Below are positions 44,160 to 56,800 of a stretch of 64,000 nt of DNA, in pieces; the first letter of the stretch is position 1, and every line of letters begins with the position of its first letter. Origin of the DNA: Selaginella moellendorffii (Eukaryota > Streptophyta > Lycopodiopsida > Selaginellales > Selaginellaceae); the NCBI RefSeq assembly GCF_000143415.4, contig NW_003314311.1:385673-449672 (forward strand), read 5' to 3'. The position numbers were made by a program, and so were the translations under genes. The notes beneath the pieces are model-generated. The model saw nothing but the letters and a program-made list of their open reading frames with translations. It did not search any database and was not told where the DNA came from.

Positions 44160-45848
44160 TTAGATGAAGTGCATTACCTTTAATAAAATACTTAAAGGAG
44201 ACAAATCACAGTAATAAAGGTGTACATTTTTTATCTATATTTAAAAAATGTAAACATAAAATTAATATGGTAAATAAATATATTATAAAATATGAAACTT
44301 ATAATATATTTTTTATTTATTGACATTGACTAAAAAATACATAAATAGTCATTTTATTATATAAATTATATACTTACTATTACCTAAACAAATTATTTAA
44401 AACTTCATCACAAGCATGATTCACAATATATATTTAGCATTTGTGACCAAAAAAATATTTAATATATCATTTTAGAAATAATTAAAAATAAATCTTTACA
44501 GTGCTTAAATTTAATATGTATAAATATCTAAGTAATGACATATTAAATTCCTTGTTGCATATTTCTCAGCCCCAACCATAGCTCCATACCCATGTTTCAA
44601 ATATATCTTTTAGAAAGGAAAGAAAAAATTATCCTTTAGCTAGAATTAAAAAATAATTTATTTATTAAATATTTATTATAGTACATTGGATTTTTTTAAA
44701 TTTTATTTAGACAAATTTGATATATTGATTCATAACCACTTTAGTAAAAAATAAATATTACTTATAATATAATTAAAAACGTTATAGCAGTTAAAACATT
44801 TTTAAGATTAATTAAAATTAAAAACTTTATAAGTATGTTATCTATTTATCAATATAATTTAAAATACTCAATCTACATATGTACAATCATGTTTTATACT
44901 TATATATATTTTTTAAATATATTCAAAAATATTTTGAATATTTTTTAATGATTTTTAGTATTAGTTTTAAATAAGGATTCAAAGAAAATAAGTGAATATA
45001 AACATATTTATTAATAAACGTTACCAATTTTAAATTAAAAATTAATATTTAATATTTAATATGGATATTATATATTTTCAAATGGCCATGAATTTGATAT
45101 AATTAAAAATTTTAATATAATATTGATCAGTATATATTTTATTTTTTAAACATAGTAAATTCTTACATAAATTAAATTATTTTGTTATGTAATTATATTA
45201 TTATAATTTCCAATTATTAAATCTCATCATTATGTATTTCTTATATATTTCATTTTATATATCACAGTTTAACTTAAATTATTAACACACTAGTTTAGAA
45301 GGTAGATATAGTTATTAAGGAAAATTTATTACAAAATTATAAATAATAGTTATAAATAGTTTTTTATTATTTATTATTTAATTTAATATTCATAAACTAA
45401 AAGCTAAAAAAATTGAAAAATTTTAAAAATTAATTAACATAGGAAAGGTTAATATTATTTAACAAAGATAATGCAAAGCTTTTAATACTAATAATAAAGT
45501 ACAAAAATCTACAATTTTTCTTTGATAAATATTGCTTATCATAATGAAATAAAAACTCTAAATACATAAGTTTATTATGAACTCATAAATATTGCTTATC
45601 ACAAGTGTCATCCATATATTTTCAAGCTTAATGAAATCTCTTATAAATGGCAGGAGTACTTTAGTATTTAAATAATCACCTCACTTTGAAAAAAGAATAG
45701 TTTTCTTAACTCCTCTAGAATCATTTTATAAGAGACATTCAAGAAGGCACAAAACTGTGTGAAAATCCGACCTGGTCTCAATGGAATGACAACTCCTTGC
45801 TAATGACAAATAAGTGATAAGTATTGCAGTGGAATCGAACACACGACC
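44160..45848. other. AT-rich block without genes
   Basis: About 1.6 kb, very rich in A and T, between two genes of the compact island. No ORF above 60 codons and no LTR, TIR or tandem structure was recognised. A 16-bp stretch (CATAAATATTGCTTATC-like) occurs twice near 45525 and 45585. The block may be an old insertion. Confidence 0.6.
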
Positions 45849-48800
45849 ATGGCTACTTTTATCTTATCTTCGCCGCAGAAACGAACGGTAGAATACGCCG
45901 GTGAATATTCCAGAATATGTGGTCGTGCGAAAAAAACAACTTTGTGTGGGGGGAGAGTTTTGATTGAGGTTTTAGGCGCGGGCATGGAGGCCGCCGCGGC
46001 ATCGGCATCGGTGGCTATGGCGGCCTCTTCTTCCTCGTCCGCCACAGCATCACAATCCAGGGCGGCATCGCAATGCTGCAAGGCGACGGGATCCTCGCCG
46101 CGCCACAATCGCCAGCATCCGAGGAAGCAGGGTTTCGGCGGATCTTCTTCCTCCAGGTGTGGAGCTCACCCCGGCGACTCGGATTTCTTCTTCGATGCGG
46201 CATTGGCGGCCACGGCAGCGGCGGCCGCGGTTCTCCCCATGTACTGGTTCTATGTGCATTCGTCGTCGGCCGCCTCCAAATCCAGGGATAATCGCCAAGA
46301 ATTTCGAGAATTCGGCAGCTCCAGCGGCATTGGAAGCGAGGATTTTCGGCAGTTTGACACAGCGGTGGCCGTTCTTGAGCAACGAGGAGGTCTAGAAATC
46401 GAAGTCGAGCATGGGAAGCTACAGGTAAAATAATGTTTCATATCTTTACTCATAGTTTTCCACGCTAAATCATTGTAGGCTCCCACTGCATTTACTTCGC
46501 GAGAGTTTCAAGAAATCTCTTCTCCAGCCCAGAATTCGTCGACTTCCCGAGATGATTTGGCCCAGGTTGCCGAGTTTAGTCCCATTCGCCTTTTAGAAAG
46601 CGACGAAAGGCATACTCCCGAATTACCAGCCAAGGAGGAGACCGTGTTAGAACAGGCAGTAAAAAAATTCACCAGGATGCCATCGCCTCGAGGACAAGAG
46701 GATCTCATCGCCTACGACAGACTTATAAGAGCTCGAAGGTTGGAACTTTCCATTTATCTCCATGCTTGACACATTGACAATTTGTTCTAAATCCCAGAAT
46801 TCGAGAGAGTTTGGAGGTTCTCGAGGAGATGGAGAAGAAAGGAACCTTGGATATGAACAAGGTAATTTCGACGACTATTCTTCTTGCTCAGGTTTATTGA
46901 TGAAGTGAAGGAAGTGGCTGAGTTTTGCAGGTCTATCATGCACGATTCTACCAAGAATGTAAAAGACAATTGGCTGTGGAAGAGGCTTTCAGATACACCG
47001 GGTTGATCAAGTCTCCAACGCTTAGCACTTATAATATGCTTCTTTCAGTCTGCTGCAACGCAAGAGATACGAATGGTATTAAGCATTTTTCTAAGTTTTT
47101 TGAAGTACTTGTTTTGACATGACATGGGATGCCAAGCAGGGGCTTTTGGAGCTTTCGCGGCACTGAAACGAGCTGGTTTTAAGCCAGACTGCATGATTTA
47201 TACTACTCTAATCTCAACTTGTTCAAAGGCTCTGAAGACGGATCTTGTCTTTCAGGCAAGAAATCCTGGTCCCCATCCTTCGTTGGACTAACTTGGTTTT
47301 AGCACAGGTTTACCGTGAAATGGAAAGTGTTGGCGTTGAAGCCAACCTTCTTACATACGGAGCGATCATCGATGGCTGTGCCCGAACTGGCGAACTCGCA
47401 AAGGCTTTTGGAATTTACAGAATCATGCTCTCAAAGGTTTACATTATTTGATTCAACAATTAGCGGCAGTTTTACGTGATCCATTGTTGGACAGAAAATA
47501 AAACCCGATCGAGTCATTTTCAACTCGCTTATCAACGCTTGTGGTCGGTCTGGCGCGGTGAAAAGAGCATTCGAAGTTTTCACAGAGTTGAAGTCTGAAA
47601 GTCTTATCAATCCAAATCACGTCACAATGTGTTCGCTCATAGACGCCTGCTCAAAAGCAGGAGATGTAAGCGGTTTTTATGATTTCTGTGGCCTTGTTGT
47701 GACAGCTAAATTTTCCAGGGAGACTCCGCCTATGAAGTTTACACAATGATGCGCAAGCGTGGAATCGGAGGATGCCCAGAGCCTTATACAGCAGCTGTTC
47801 ATGCATGCAGCAGTAGTGGCAATTTGGAGCGTGCATTTTCCATCTACGATGATATGAAGAAAGATGGTGTGAAAGCAGACGAGGTAACAATTTTGTGCTC
47901 CTATTTCGTTGCGTGTGTTTACTTGATTTGTATTATGCAGATTTTCTTTAGTGCTTTGATTGATGTTGCTGGGCATGCTGGTAAAATCAACTGCGCTTTT
48001 GATGTATTACAAGAAGTTGAAAAGTACTCTCTTGTTCCTGGTCCTGTGATATTCAGCTCCCTAATGGGAGTCTGTAGCAATGTGAGTTATTATAATGCTA
48101 ATTATTTGAACTTACTTGATGAAATACTTCGTGGCCAGACAGGAAACTGGGAGAAAGCTATATTTCTTTACGAAAATATACAGGCAGTGGGAATTCGACC
48201 CAGCGTTTCTACTCTTAACGCTCTTATGACAGCCTTGTGTAAGCTTGTACATGGAGTTTTGTATAAGTTAAATGCGATGTTGTGCTTGCAGGTCGAGGGA
48301 AGCAATTCCAGAATGCGCTCCAAAGCTTGGAAGAGCTGAAAGAAGCGGGGGTTTCTCCTAATCAATTAACTTACAGTATTTTGCTGGAGGCTTGTGAGAA
48401 GTATTCTTCTCTATTTGATCGGATGGTTTGTCTGTTTGCATGCATTGTAGGTGCTGTTTGTCAGGAGCATGGTATGTTTATTCTCCCTTGCTCGTAGCTA
48501 ATGCTCGTTTTTTTTTTTCTTTCTTTTTTGACAGGGAAAACGAGGCTGGCATCGCTCTCAACTTGTACACCCACGCAATTGCGGATGGTATAGTTCCAAA
48601 CTTGGCTATGTGTGACAACATAATAGGTATGTTGCTTGCTGATGCTTTGGAAATCTGTATTGAGCCCATGTTGTGCACGAAGGTATTTGTCTGGAAGGCA
48701 TCCAGAGCTCCATTGGACCTCCGAAGCTTGCTTCCTCGGTTAACCCGTTGTGGATGGTAGACGACAATCAGAAACCGCATGGCCAATGGTAAGTTTAAGT

Positions 48801-49859
48801 CTCAAGTCGGGTTTTCCTGCTATCACTTGGATAATCAAGGAAACATTGCAGGCTTTCCTGGGCCCTTGCATGTTTCCGCCAGACACTTTCGGGTGGAGCA
48901 CAGCCTACACTGCCAGTACTTTCGAGACTACTCGCTTGTCTACGAATTCCAGAGTCATCCGAAAGAGCAGATACTGGTCTCGTGTTCCAAACTTCCTCTC
49001 CAAACAAGCACTTGGTGGAGGGTTTTGGAGTTTACGACCCTCGAGCCTCAGCTTTGTACGAGGTAATTCGTTTCGATTCTGTTATTGTTAAAAGTTTATA
49101 TTTTTTGTTTAGGAAGCCTCATCAATCGGTGTAGTGCCAGCATTCAAATGCGACGGCGAGCCGATCGTTTTCGAAGCAGATGGACTGCCTATTTACACGG
49201 CGGAGGTATCGTCTCATTTCATCCTACGTCTATTACTAAATGCTCGTCTGCACAACAGGTGTGTTTGCTTACGATACTGAAGGCCCTTCGGCGTCGCTGT
49301 GCAGCCGGTACGCGAAGAAAAAAATGCCTTTCGAGTCCTGATATTGTTTCTTTTTACCAATCCAGGCGCAGAACTTCCTTTTGTCATCATAAAGTTCGAG
49401 ACAACAAGGAAATCGGTGATCCTCCCGGATGGACGAGTAAAAGCCATTACAGTTACCAGGAGGTAGCTTCTCGCTCTTTCTTTGTTCTTCTCATAAAGAT
49501 AGTTTTTTTTTTTTGTTTTTTTTTTGCTTCCTTTCAGGAACGGTCAAGCTTTGGCTGCGCTGCTGAGAAAACTTAAACTTCGTTTCAATGGAAAGGAGAG
49601 CCTGGGGAAGATCCGGTTGCATCCAGTAGCTCTCTCGCAGTGGTTCAAGCCCTCGGCGGCGACGCCATCACCATCGTCGCCCGCCAAGGCACGAGTGGAT
49701 CACGCAAACTTGGGAGTGCTTCCCAGGCCCCTCATGCTGGGGAAGAGCATCGCTGAGCAGCAGCGAGCCATACGAATGGGGACGCCGCTTCCATCCGAGA
49801 GGAGGCAAGGATCCAGCCTCAACCATCGCTTTAGAAAGATCTCGCCCAACCAAGAGTGA
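45849..49859 (+). CDS. MRL1: MRL1-like PPR protein (rbcL mRNA maturation/stability factor)
   Basis: Multi-exon gene with short introns. The N-terminus is Ala/Ser-rich and fits a plastid transit peptide; a second in-frame ATG at 45984 (MEAAAASASVAMAAS) may be the true start. A membrane-like stretch follows ('AALAATAAAAAVLPMYWFYV'). From 46640 the line is MRL1-like: 'RMPSPRGQEDLIAYDRLIRA', 'NKVYHARFYQECKRQLAVEE', then about ten 35-residue P-type PPR units ('LLTYGAIIDGCARTGELAKA', 'FFSALIDVAGHAGKINCAFD'). The conserved C-terminal domain ends with 'GQALAALLRKL', 'GKIRLHPVALSQWF' and 'SIAEQQRAIRMG'. In Arabidopsis and Chlamydomonas MRL1 stabilises the mRNA of the Rubisco large subunit. Order and wording match across the full length, so orthology is likely. 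It converges on FRO, 245 bp away. Confidence 0.9.
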
Positions 49860-50104
49860 GCAAGTTTAAAGTTCTTCCAAGTGTTCTTGCTAGAGTTCTA
49901 ACAAGTTCTCTTTTTTTGATAGATGAAGCATGAAAGTTTTGAGTAGAGTGGAGCTACGAGAAAAAATGTCGATTTGTGGTAGAATGGCAAATAAGCAAGC
50001 GAAGGTCTTCTAGCAAGCTAAACAGTCTTTTGGTTCGGTGGGCCTTTAGTAAAACTAAAGGCTTTTATTAGGTTAAAAATGTGAAGAGATTTTAGGGTTC
50101 TTCG

Positions 50105-52633
50105 CTAGAGCTCGAAATTTAGGGGATGGAAGCCGAGAGAATGCGCCTTACACTCCGCGGCCACGCTCTCTTGGAGCTGCTGCGGCCCGCAAGCCATCAC
50201 GCCGACGCTCACACCCTTCCTCCGCCTCCTCGCGTGCTCGAAGAAGATCTCTGGAATCCCACAAATTCCTCTCGTAAGTGATCAATCGAGAAGAAAAAGA
50301 GTGAGAATTCTTCCACTCACCTGGATAGTCTGGCCGGCATCCAAAATGCACATCCGTGAGCATCACTGGATCCTCCTCCACCACGAATGGGAGCTCCATT
50401 TTCATCCCCATCACCGCTCCAATCCTCCGCTCCTTCCACCACGTCCACGCCACCGCCGTGCTCCCTCCAAACACCACCACCGCCGCCAAGTACTCGAGCA
50501 GCGCGATCGTCCCCGTGGAAGGCTTGTTGTAGATGTGATAGACGTTGTGATCCAGCGGGAACACGATGAATCGCCGGATCACTCCCGAGAGAAGTAAGTA
50601 TCCTCCGAAACTTGCCAGGATCACTGCTGCGTGGAGAGCGTAGCTTTGCGTGCCTGTGACTGCCTTAAACTTTGGTTTCTTGTGCGTGAGGTACTTCTCG
50701 TATTGCGTTCCTGTGAAGAGGATTGTCTCGTGAGAGTTGGATGGCTTGTTCTTGAGGTCCGTGGCGTCTTGTCTTGTGAGGTACGCGTGGATTTGGAGAT
50801 TGAGGAGATAGGAAAAGTCTGGACAGATCGACCAGGGTGACACTGATTCTAAAACACTGAGCTCGTCCGAGTTTCGTAAAGTCCAGATGAGCTCGATCTT
50901 TTCCGGAAGTGATCTCTGGCCGGTTTGGATCTGGACGAACACCTCCTTGAGAATTGGGATGAAGGGTGTGATCCCACTGCCTCCAGCGACGAACACCAGG
51001 ATCGAGTAGCTAGAAGAAGAACTAAGGTGAGCTTTTGACTCCTTTTTTTTTTTTGGTACTTACTCGATCAGATAGTCTAAGCTGTGTCCATAGGGGCCTT
51101 CGATGATCGCGTCGACGTGATAGTTCTTGGGGTTGGTCACGTAGTTCCTGAGCTTCTTTGTCCAAGATCCTTTGGATTTGATGACCACGGAGATCTTGTA
51201 GTCGTCCACGTTTGAGTTGGTGGTCACTGTGAAAGGATGCCACTGGAGCTTAGACACTGTTGGGATGTTGAGAAACATAATGCTCGAGGCTGGATATCGC
51301 AAACCTGGTAAAGCAATGATTTTTGGCATGATAACTTTCCTTTTCTTTTCTCTATTCTTACTTGGATCTTTTGCAAAGGTTAGCTCCATCATGTCCGAGG
51401 ATATTAGCTTTGCAGAAACCATATCGACATGCCTCCGCGACTGGAGGTACCTGAGGAGTCTATCAACGAAGAACAGGACCATACCAGCCGCTATTGTCTC
51501 CAGGCCTCGATCTCCAGCGTGGACGGCGAAGCTAAAGATGAAGACGATGTAGAGCTGGTGCGTGTAGAAGAACATCTCAAATTTGCGATTTCTCACGGGT
51601 TTTATTGCAGTGATCCACATGATAAGGCTTGTGGCGAAGGCCACCGAGGCTCCGATTCCAGCGAGGTCGAACCTTCCACCTTGGTTGATAAACTTGAAGA
51701 GTAAAAACCAAAAACCATGCGAGCTCGTCAGAGGTATGCTATTTTGAATCGAGAACTTATAAGCTGCCAACCTTGCTTGTTTCTTTTGCACGAATCCAGA
51801 GAATGAGATAAGCAACGGAGTGACCCGTCCAGAGAACCAAAGTAATGTTTGCTACCCAGATGTGGTACTTGACGGAATGCTCGAAAGGAATGTTCACCAA
51901 GTGGAGAATTGAGGCGGTTCTTGCGACTGGGAAGAACAGGAAAGCGAACGGGACGAGTCCAGCATAACCAAGCTCGTATCCAATGATTTCACATCTTCTG
52001 AGCCACCTATAAAGAAAAAAAAACCGAAGGTATTTCGATCAAAAACTTGACTTTGTGAAGCTGTCATCGTGATCTTACAGGGGTCCTTCAATCCACTGCT
52101 GTCCAGGATCATGGATCTTGTCCAGCAAAGTTTTTATCGGCCGCCATGTCGACCATGCACACAGGAGTACGAATGCCGCTAGAACAAAGAGCTCTACTCC
52201 AGAAATGAGCGAGAGTATTGGCGCTTTGATCAGTGCTGGTCGAGACCAAGCATTGCGTATGGAGTCTGGCAGCCTGAAAGCATTCCCGGAGATGATAAGT
52301 AAGTTAATGTTTCAAGGCTTTACCTTAACATCTTGATGTACTTCATGTAGATGTTGCCGAAGAAAGCTATGAAAATCACAGGCACAACGTAGAGGATCGC
52401 ATACGATGCTGTGATAAGAATGGCAAATGTAAGTTTTTGCATTATACAAAATGAGAACTTTACTGATGATTACCGGATTCTCCATAGGCCCTGGAGTCGT
52501 TCTTGTCAAGAATGAGACCCCAGAACTTATACCAAGCTTGCGTTGGCAGCATGATCCAGTTGAAGATCCATCCCGCAAAAACGAAGATGAATACGAGTTG
52601 AACTACAACATGAACACGCGTAGTGTTCTTCAT
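50105..52633 (-). CDS. FRO: Ferric-chelate reductase (FRO family)
   Basis: The start MKNTTRVHVVVQL leads into a first membrane segment ('LVFIFVFAGWIFNWIMLPTQ'). The middle has several membrane helices with the ferric-reductase domain and its haem histidines ('FFYTHQLYIVFIFSFAVHAG'). The FAD site HPFT lies at about 51230-51245 and the NADPH sites GPYG and GGSGITPF at about 51090 and 50970-50995. Further membrane helices lie after the NADPH region. The last exon ends 'VSVGVMACGPQQLQESVA' with the family CGP motif and stops at 50105. FRO enzymes pass electrons from NADPH through FAD and haem to ferric chelates at the plasma membrane or organelles. Introns are short. All motifs look intact; the exact subfamily and location in the cell are not clear. 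Confidence 0.92.
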
Positions 52634-52655
52634 CGTGGTTCTTCTCGATGAGCTC

Positions 52656-52680
52656 CATGCTCGCGAAACAGGCTTTTATA
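52656..52680 (-). promoter_or_regulatory. TATA box and upstream ATG of FRO
   Basis: TATAAAAG (minus strand, first T at 52680) would place the transcript start near 52649, giving a leader of only about 16 bases before the ATG at 52633. An out-of-frame ATG at 52658 with a reading frame overlapping the FRO start lies just upstream of that point, so start-site choice decides whether it is in the mRNA. Confidence 0.5.
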
Positions 52681-52859
52681 TGTGCTGGATGAGATGGAGT
52701 GGGATCGACGGAGCCATTTCGAGTAGCAACCAGCACAAACGTTTGGAGTGAAGCACTGTTTCTTGTCACTTTGTTTGTGCTTTCTACTTGATCTTTGTTA
52801 GGCACTGTTTTACATGGTAACACTATGCCAGTTTTTTTGGCCCTTCTCACAATCTAGAT

Positions 52860-53370
52860 AGTTTTGGCTAGTCTTGTTACAGACAAAAATACATCAGTTT
52901 TAAATGTAAGAGCCAATAGGTTGTTTGTCAACAAGTTATTTGGAGCTTATTACCTTGGCATATATTAACTACAAAACCAAAAATTTCCATCTGTAATATT
53001 AAGTTATATGGAAATTGAATAAAAATTAATATAATTAATTTCTTATTGTAAAACATTGGTTTAAATAATAAATGAAACACTAGATAATCTGGTAATTTAG
53101 GAAGAATGAATATTATCAAATTATGATTAAAACTTATTATAAATTTAATCTAACTAAAACTAGAAATAGAGTATTAAATTTAATACATTTTTATACAGTT
53201 TTATTTTCAGAGAGATGCAAGACATATATAATATTTTAGTATTTCCTATTTAAATGTTTCAACTATAAAATTGTATAAAGACAATGAAATATAGCTATAT
53301 GAGTGCATGGAATATGGAAATAGAATACAGAAATATAAATATCAATTAACCTAAACACCTTAGCTTATAT
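52860..53370. other. AT-rich spacer
   Basis: About 500 bp of AT-rich sequence after the FRO promoter. I see no gene or repeat structure in it. Confidence 0.6.
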
Positions 53371-53539
53371 ATAAAAGTGAGTAGTCCAAATTGAAACTAA
53401 TCTAATGCCTATTAAAGTCCCACTATACTAATATTAGTATACAATATCATAACTATAAAAGTGAGTATTCTAAATTGAAACCAATCTAATGTATATTAAA
53501 AGTCCCACTATACTAATATTAGTATACAGCATTATAACC
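53371..53539. repeat. 84-bp tandem duplication with an 18-bp palindrome
   Basis: Units 53371-53454 and 53455-53539 are nearly identical (ATAAAAGTGAGTA...). Each contains the perfect palindrome TATACTAATATTAGTATA (53424-53441 in the first unit). No coding signal. Confidence 0.8.
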
Positions 53540-53689
53540 ATAATCATCCCCTCCTTTTGGAAGGATATAAAACATTTAAGGTTTTTTAGTGGATGGGTTA
53601 AGATCTAAAGGAACATTAGAAGGAGGTATCGGTGGATTTGCAAGTGGTGTTAGTTGTTCTTAATCCCTTTATATGAATCATTTTAACTA

Positions 53690-54060
53690 TTATATATACA
53701 TAATTTTTAGAGGATCAGCCTATTGGGCATTATATCAAACTTTATAAACTTGTGGTTTAACTTGCCACAACACTTGATACAGTTTTTTCTTCCACTGAGC
53801 AAAGAGCCCCTTAGATAAACCACATATTGTAAGATTGGGAAAACGAATTAACACTAAGTCATTCACTTTATACTTTACAAGTGAATAATGGTGGGAGTTG
53901 TAATACTGTTGTTGTCCCATTTGTATGTGGCTCAAATGTTTGGTTGACTCTACTCAAATAAGTAGAATAATGCTTGTCAAATATTGATCTTAAAATCCAG
54001 CATCGGTAGTTCATAGCAATTGCGGAGGTAAACTCAACTCTGTTAGCAAAATTAAATCAT
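53690..54060 (-). pseudogene. Gypsy integrase C-terminal remnant
   Basis: The minus strand reads 'YKVNDLVLIRFPNLTICGLS' followed by 'KGLFAQWKKKLYQVLWQVKP' (53735-53935). This is the GPY/F module at the end of Ty3/gypsy integrases (normally VGDLVLLRxPNLTI-RGLSxGLSARWxGPYxV). Upstream the frame is broken by stops. Nothing of reverse transcriptase remains nearby. Confidence 0.75.
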
Positions 54061-54107
54061 GATAAAATAGGAGTTTATATGATGAAGTATCAACAAAACT
54101 TTGCACC

Positions 54108-54372
54108 CTTAAGAAAAGTATAGTAAGGGGAGGACTGCAATGGAGCCAGTTTGGCCAGGAAAGGCTAGTTTGGCCCAAAAAGGCTGTACCCAGTGTTAGG
54201 TGATGAGCTACCCACTAGGAAGTCCAAGACTAGAGTGAACACGGACCGACAAGCGGGGTAGCTTGATGAAGTGTTCAAGAGTTAGCTCTAGTTCCCCCGG
54301 GAGATCGACTAGCCGATACTGTCAGTCCAAGTGTGGGTGGCACTACCTACTTGGATACCTGGCGTGGCTCAA
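54108..54372 (+). mobile_element. LTR family 2 fragment
   Basis: Matches 17326-17575 of copy A (blocks GGAGCCAGTTTGGCCAGGAA and AAGTGTGGGTGGCACTACCT). It begins and ends abruptly inside the LTR, without target duplications that I can see. Confidence 0.85.
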
Positions 54373-55639
54373 GATCTAGACATTGAAATACTTCTAGAAA
54401 ATGAAGAGTTGCATAAGTAGTAATGAATAAGTTAGTGATCCCTCCATCTTTAGTGCCTGAAGTATTACAATGACAAGGAGTCGAGGTCATCAACAGTTCA
54501 TGACTATAATAAATCTGTTCAGGGAAATTCAAATTAGCCTCTCTTCCAACTCTCGCCAGTTGAACCTCAATCATAGAGTATTGTGAGCTTTTTCTATCAA
54601 CCAAATGAATAACAAAAATCTTGATCATCAAAGTGCTGACGTATCTGTCCTTCTCTCCCAGATTTCCAGATCAATCACCCGCGTGGCAGCAAATTCCCCC
54701 ACATTTCCAATGTCCCGCAGTGATTGACCTGGTCAAGCACTCTAGGCAAGTTATGACCATCATTATTTTGTTCTCCTCTGGCTCAATCTTCTAGTTTGTG
54801 CTAGCGGCGACTCCAAGCATTTGGCTGAGATGGACGCTGGGATAGATATCTCGCCAATCTACTGATCGAGGCATATGGAAAATGCAAGTGGCTCAAACTT
54901 AATAAGTTCTGCATGCTTTGATGCAAGCGCAGCCTCTGGCGGACTAATGATATTACGAGCTGGAATTGACTTGGACTATTGACTTTTGAAGCAAAGCACC
55001 AGCTGTTGCATTAAGCTTTTATTTTAAAAGTGCTTGCGCAAAACGATTGGGATGTAATAAAAGACTGGGTATAATCTTTCGATATGTGGGGAGATAGATG
55101 AATTCTTACCCTTGGATTCTTGAAACAGTCATTCTCTTAAAAATAATTAAGGGGGTTAGATTTTAACCTAATTTAAAATTTTAATGCTATTCTTTTCACA
55201 CCAATATTAGTTAATAATAGCATTAGCTTACTAGTCATACCTTATAGCATGCCATTTAGAGGTAACCATCTATGCCCCAAAACATCCAGTGCTAGCTTGA
55301 AATTTCCCAGTGAAGATCTTTCATTGCGGCCATGTGATGCTACTGCTGGCAATCCTATGCCACAATACAATTGCACAATCTAAACATTTGTGGCCAATCA
55401 AAATATCCAGTGCTAGCTCAAAATTTCCCTCTTACTCTAACAATATCATAGGAATCTGTTTAAGAAAATGGTTAGATTATTCTTGGTGGAGACATTCTTC
55501 TTGGCAATTTTTCTTGCCTCCATTTTTCTTTGTGGTGAATCTCTTATTGGTGATGATAGTAGCAATACTTGCAATTCATGATTTATTACTATAGTTTTTC
55601 ATGAGATCTTACACATGTAACACCAAAAAAAAAAAAATA
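54373..55639. other. Stretch without recognisable genes
   Basis: Short ORFs (54347-54631 minus, 55310-55594 plus) show no family motif. A short block 'ATCCAGTGCTAGCT' occurs twice (about 55285 and 55408). Nothing else is supportable. Confidence 0.55.
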
Positions 55640-56600
55640 GTTACTATTTCTCTTGAAGTTTAAGCTCTTGACAAATAGTTAAGAAGCTTTTCTCATAACT
55701 CCTCTCCATTTGCTTCATTTTGGTGGCCACCTCCAACATGGTCTCTATCATTGTGAGTTTAACTCTTCAATTTCTTCATCAACATTTGCGTCTCCACTAT
55801 TGATGAAGTAGTTATGTAGCAAGTAACATACATAAATAACATCTATAGCATCGCTTGGTTGCATTTTGATTTTGTTATTTAGGATTTGAAACTTTCCTGA
55901 AAATAAAATCTTGAAGAAACAATTTCAAACCTTTTAGAAGACCAAAAGCACACTCAAAAATTTGCTAAGCCTTGGAGAGTTCATTATTGAAAAATCACTT
56001 CAAGATACTTAAATTTACCAAGTGTTGGAATGAAGTCATAATCGCGATATTGCAAGGACACCTCTTATCACCAAGTAGATATGGCTTCAAATTAACATCT
56101 GGGATCTTTAGAAGCTCTATCACTAGTTATTGCAAGACTTCTCCAAGTAGTACTTGTTGTCGAAAGCCATTTTTTTTCCACATACGTCCATCATAAACTA
56201 TTCTAGGCCAGCCACAACAAATATCCAAGAACTTCTTCTTACTATCCATAATGGCTTGTAACATGATGCTATAGCAATGGTGACCTCAAGATCATCCCAC
56301 AGTCTTTCTATTTTTATCTGCGATCTATCTATACACCTTGCAACATTTAACAGTCTTATAATCCTTTGAAATCCATTTATAACCTTTTCTAGATCTGAGG
56401 ATGATGTTAAAAACTTGATCACACCTGTAAAGACTTCAAGAATCACTGCACATGTCTCCTTGATAACTTCAAATGTTGTACTCTTCCCAATCCCAAACCT
56501 CTTGGAAAATAAAAAGAGCTTGGATCCATGCCAAAACTTATAGATGGCACATGCAAAACAAACACAAATTGGTATAGCCATGTGGTAGTGTGTGTTCTAC
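55640..56600 (-). pseudogene. PIF/Harbinger (HARBI1-type) transposase remnant
   Basis: The minus strand opens at 56581 with MAIPICVCFACAIYKFWHGS, then 'RFGIGKSTTFEVIKETCAVI', 'DLEKVINGFQRI' and 'ARCIDRSQIKI'. These follow the plant Harbinger transposase pattern (helix-turn-helix region, then the first Asp of the DDE triad in 'G-x-I-D-G/R'). Further on, in broken frames, come 'YLLGDKRCPCNI', 'AFGLLKGLKLFLQD' and 'YLLHNYFIN', the expected C-terminal order. Stops and frameshifts exclude activity. Together with the DNA-binding ORF at 57368-58483 it forms the two-gene layout of PIF/Harbinger elements. Terminal repeats were not located. Confidence 0.82.
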
Positions 56601-56639
56601 TTCATGATTGAGTCATGCAAACAATCAACTAAATTGTTG

Positions 56640-56800
56640 TAGTGCATGTGATCATGGGATGAGATTTGGATATACTGTCACCGTGGATCCTTGGAACCTT
56701 GGGGGATAAATGGGGATAAAATAGCCACTAAGGGCTCTCTCATCAAGCAATTGCCCCTTTTCCAGTTGGCTTAAGGGGAGAGAGATAAAGTGCGCTACAA
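56640..56800 (-). repeat. Single unit of the 9.96-11.06 kb satellite-like repeat, reversed
   Basis: Reverse complement contains CTTTATCTCTCTCCCCTTAA, GGGGCAATTGCTTGATGAGA and CCAAGGTTCCAAGGATCCAC, the same blocks in the same order as the array at 9960-11060, but less decayed. It lies between the two Harbinger genes. Confidence 0.75.

Noticed and set aside
53424-53441. TAATATTA inside the palindrome as a geminivirus-type origin
   Set aside because: The conserved nonanucleotide ends in AC and stands in a GC-rich stem loop; here it is followed by G and the stem is AT-rich. No replication gene is nearby.
55310-55594. 94-codon hydrophobic ORF
   Set aside because: No recognisable family, no signal of conservation, and it overlaps a short duplicated block; chance ORF more likely.
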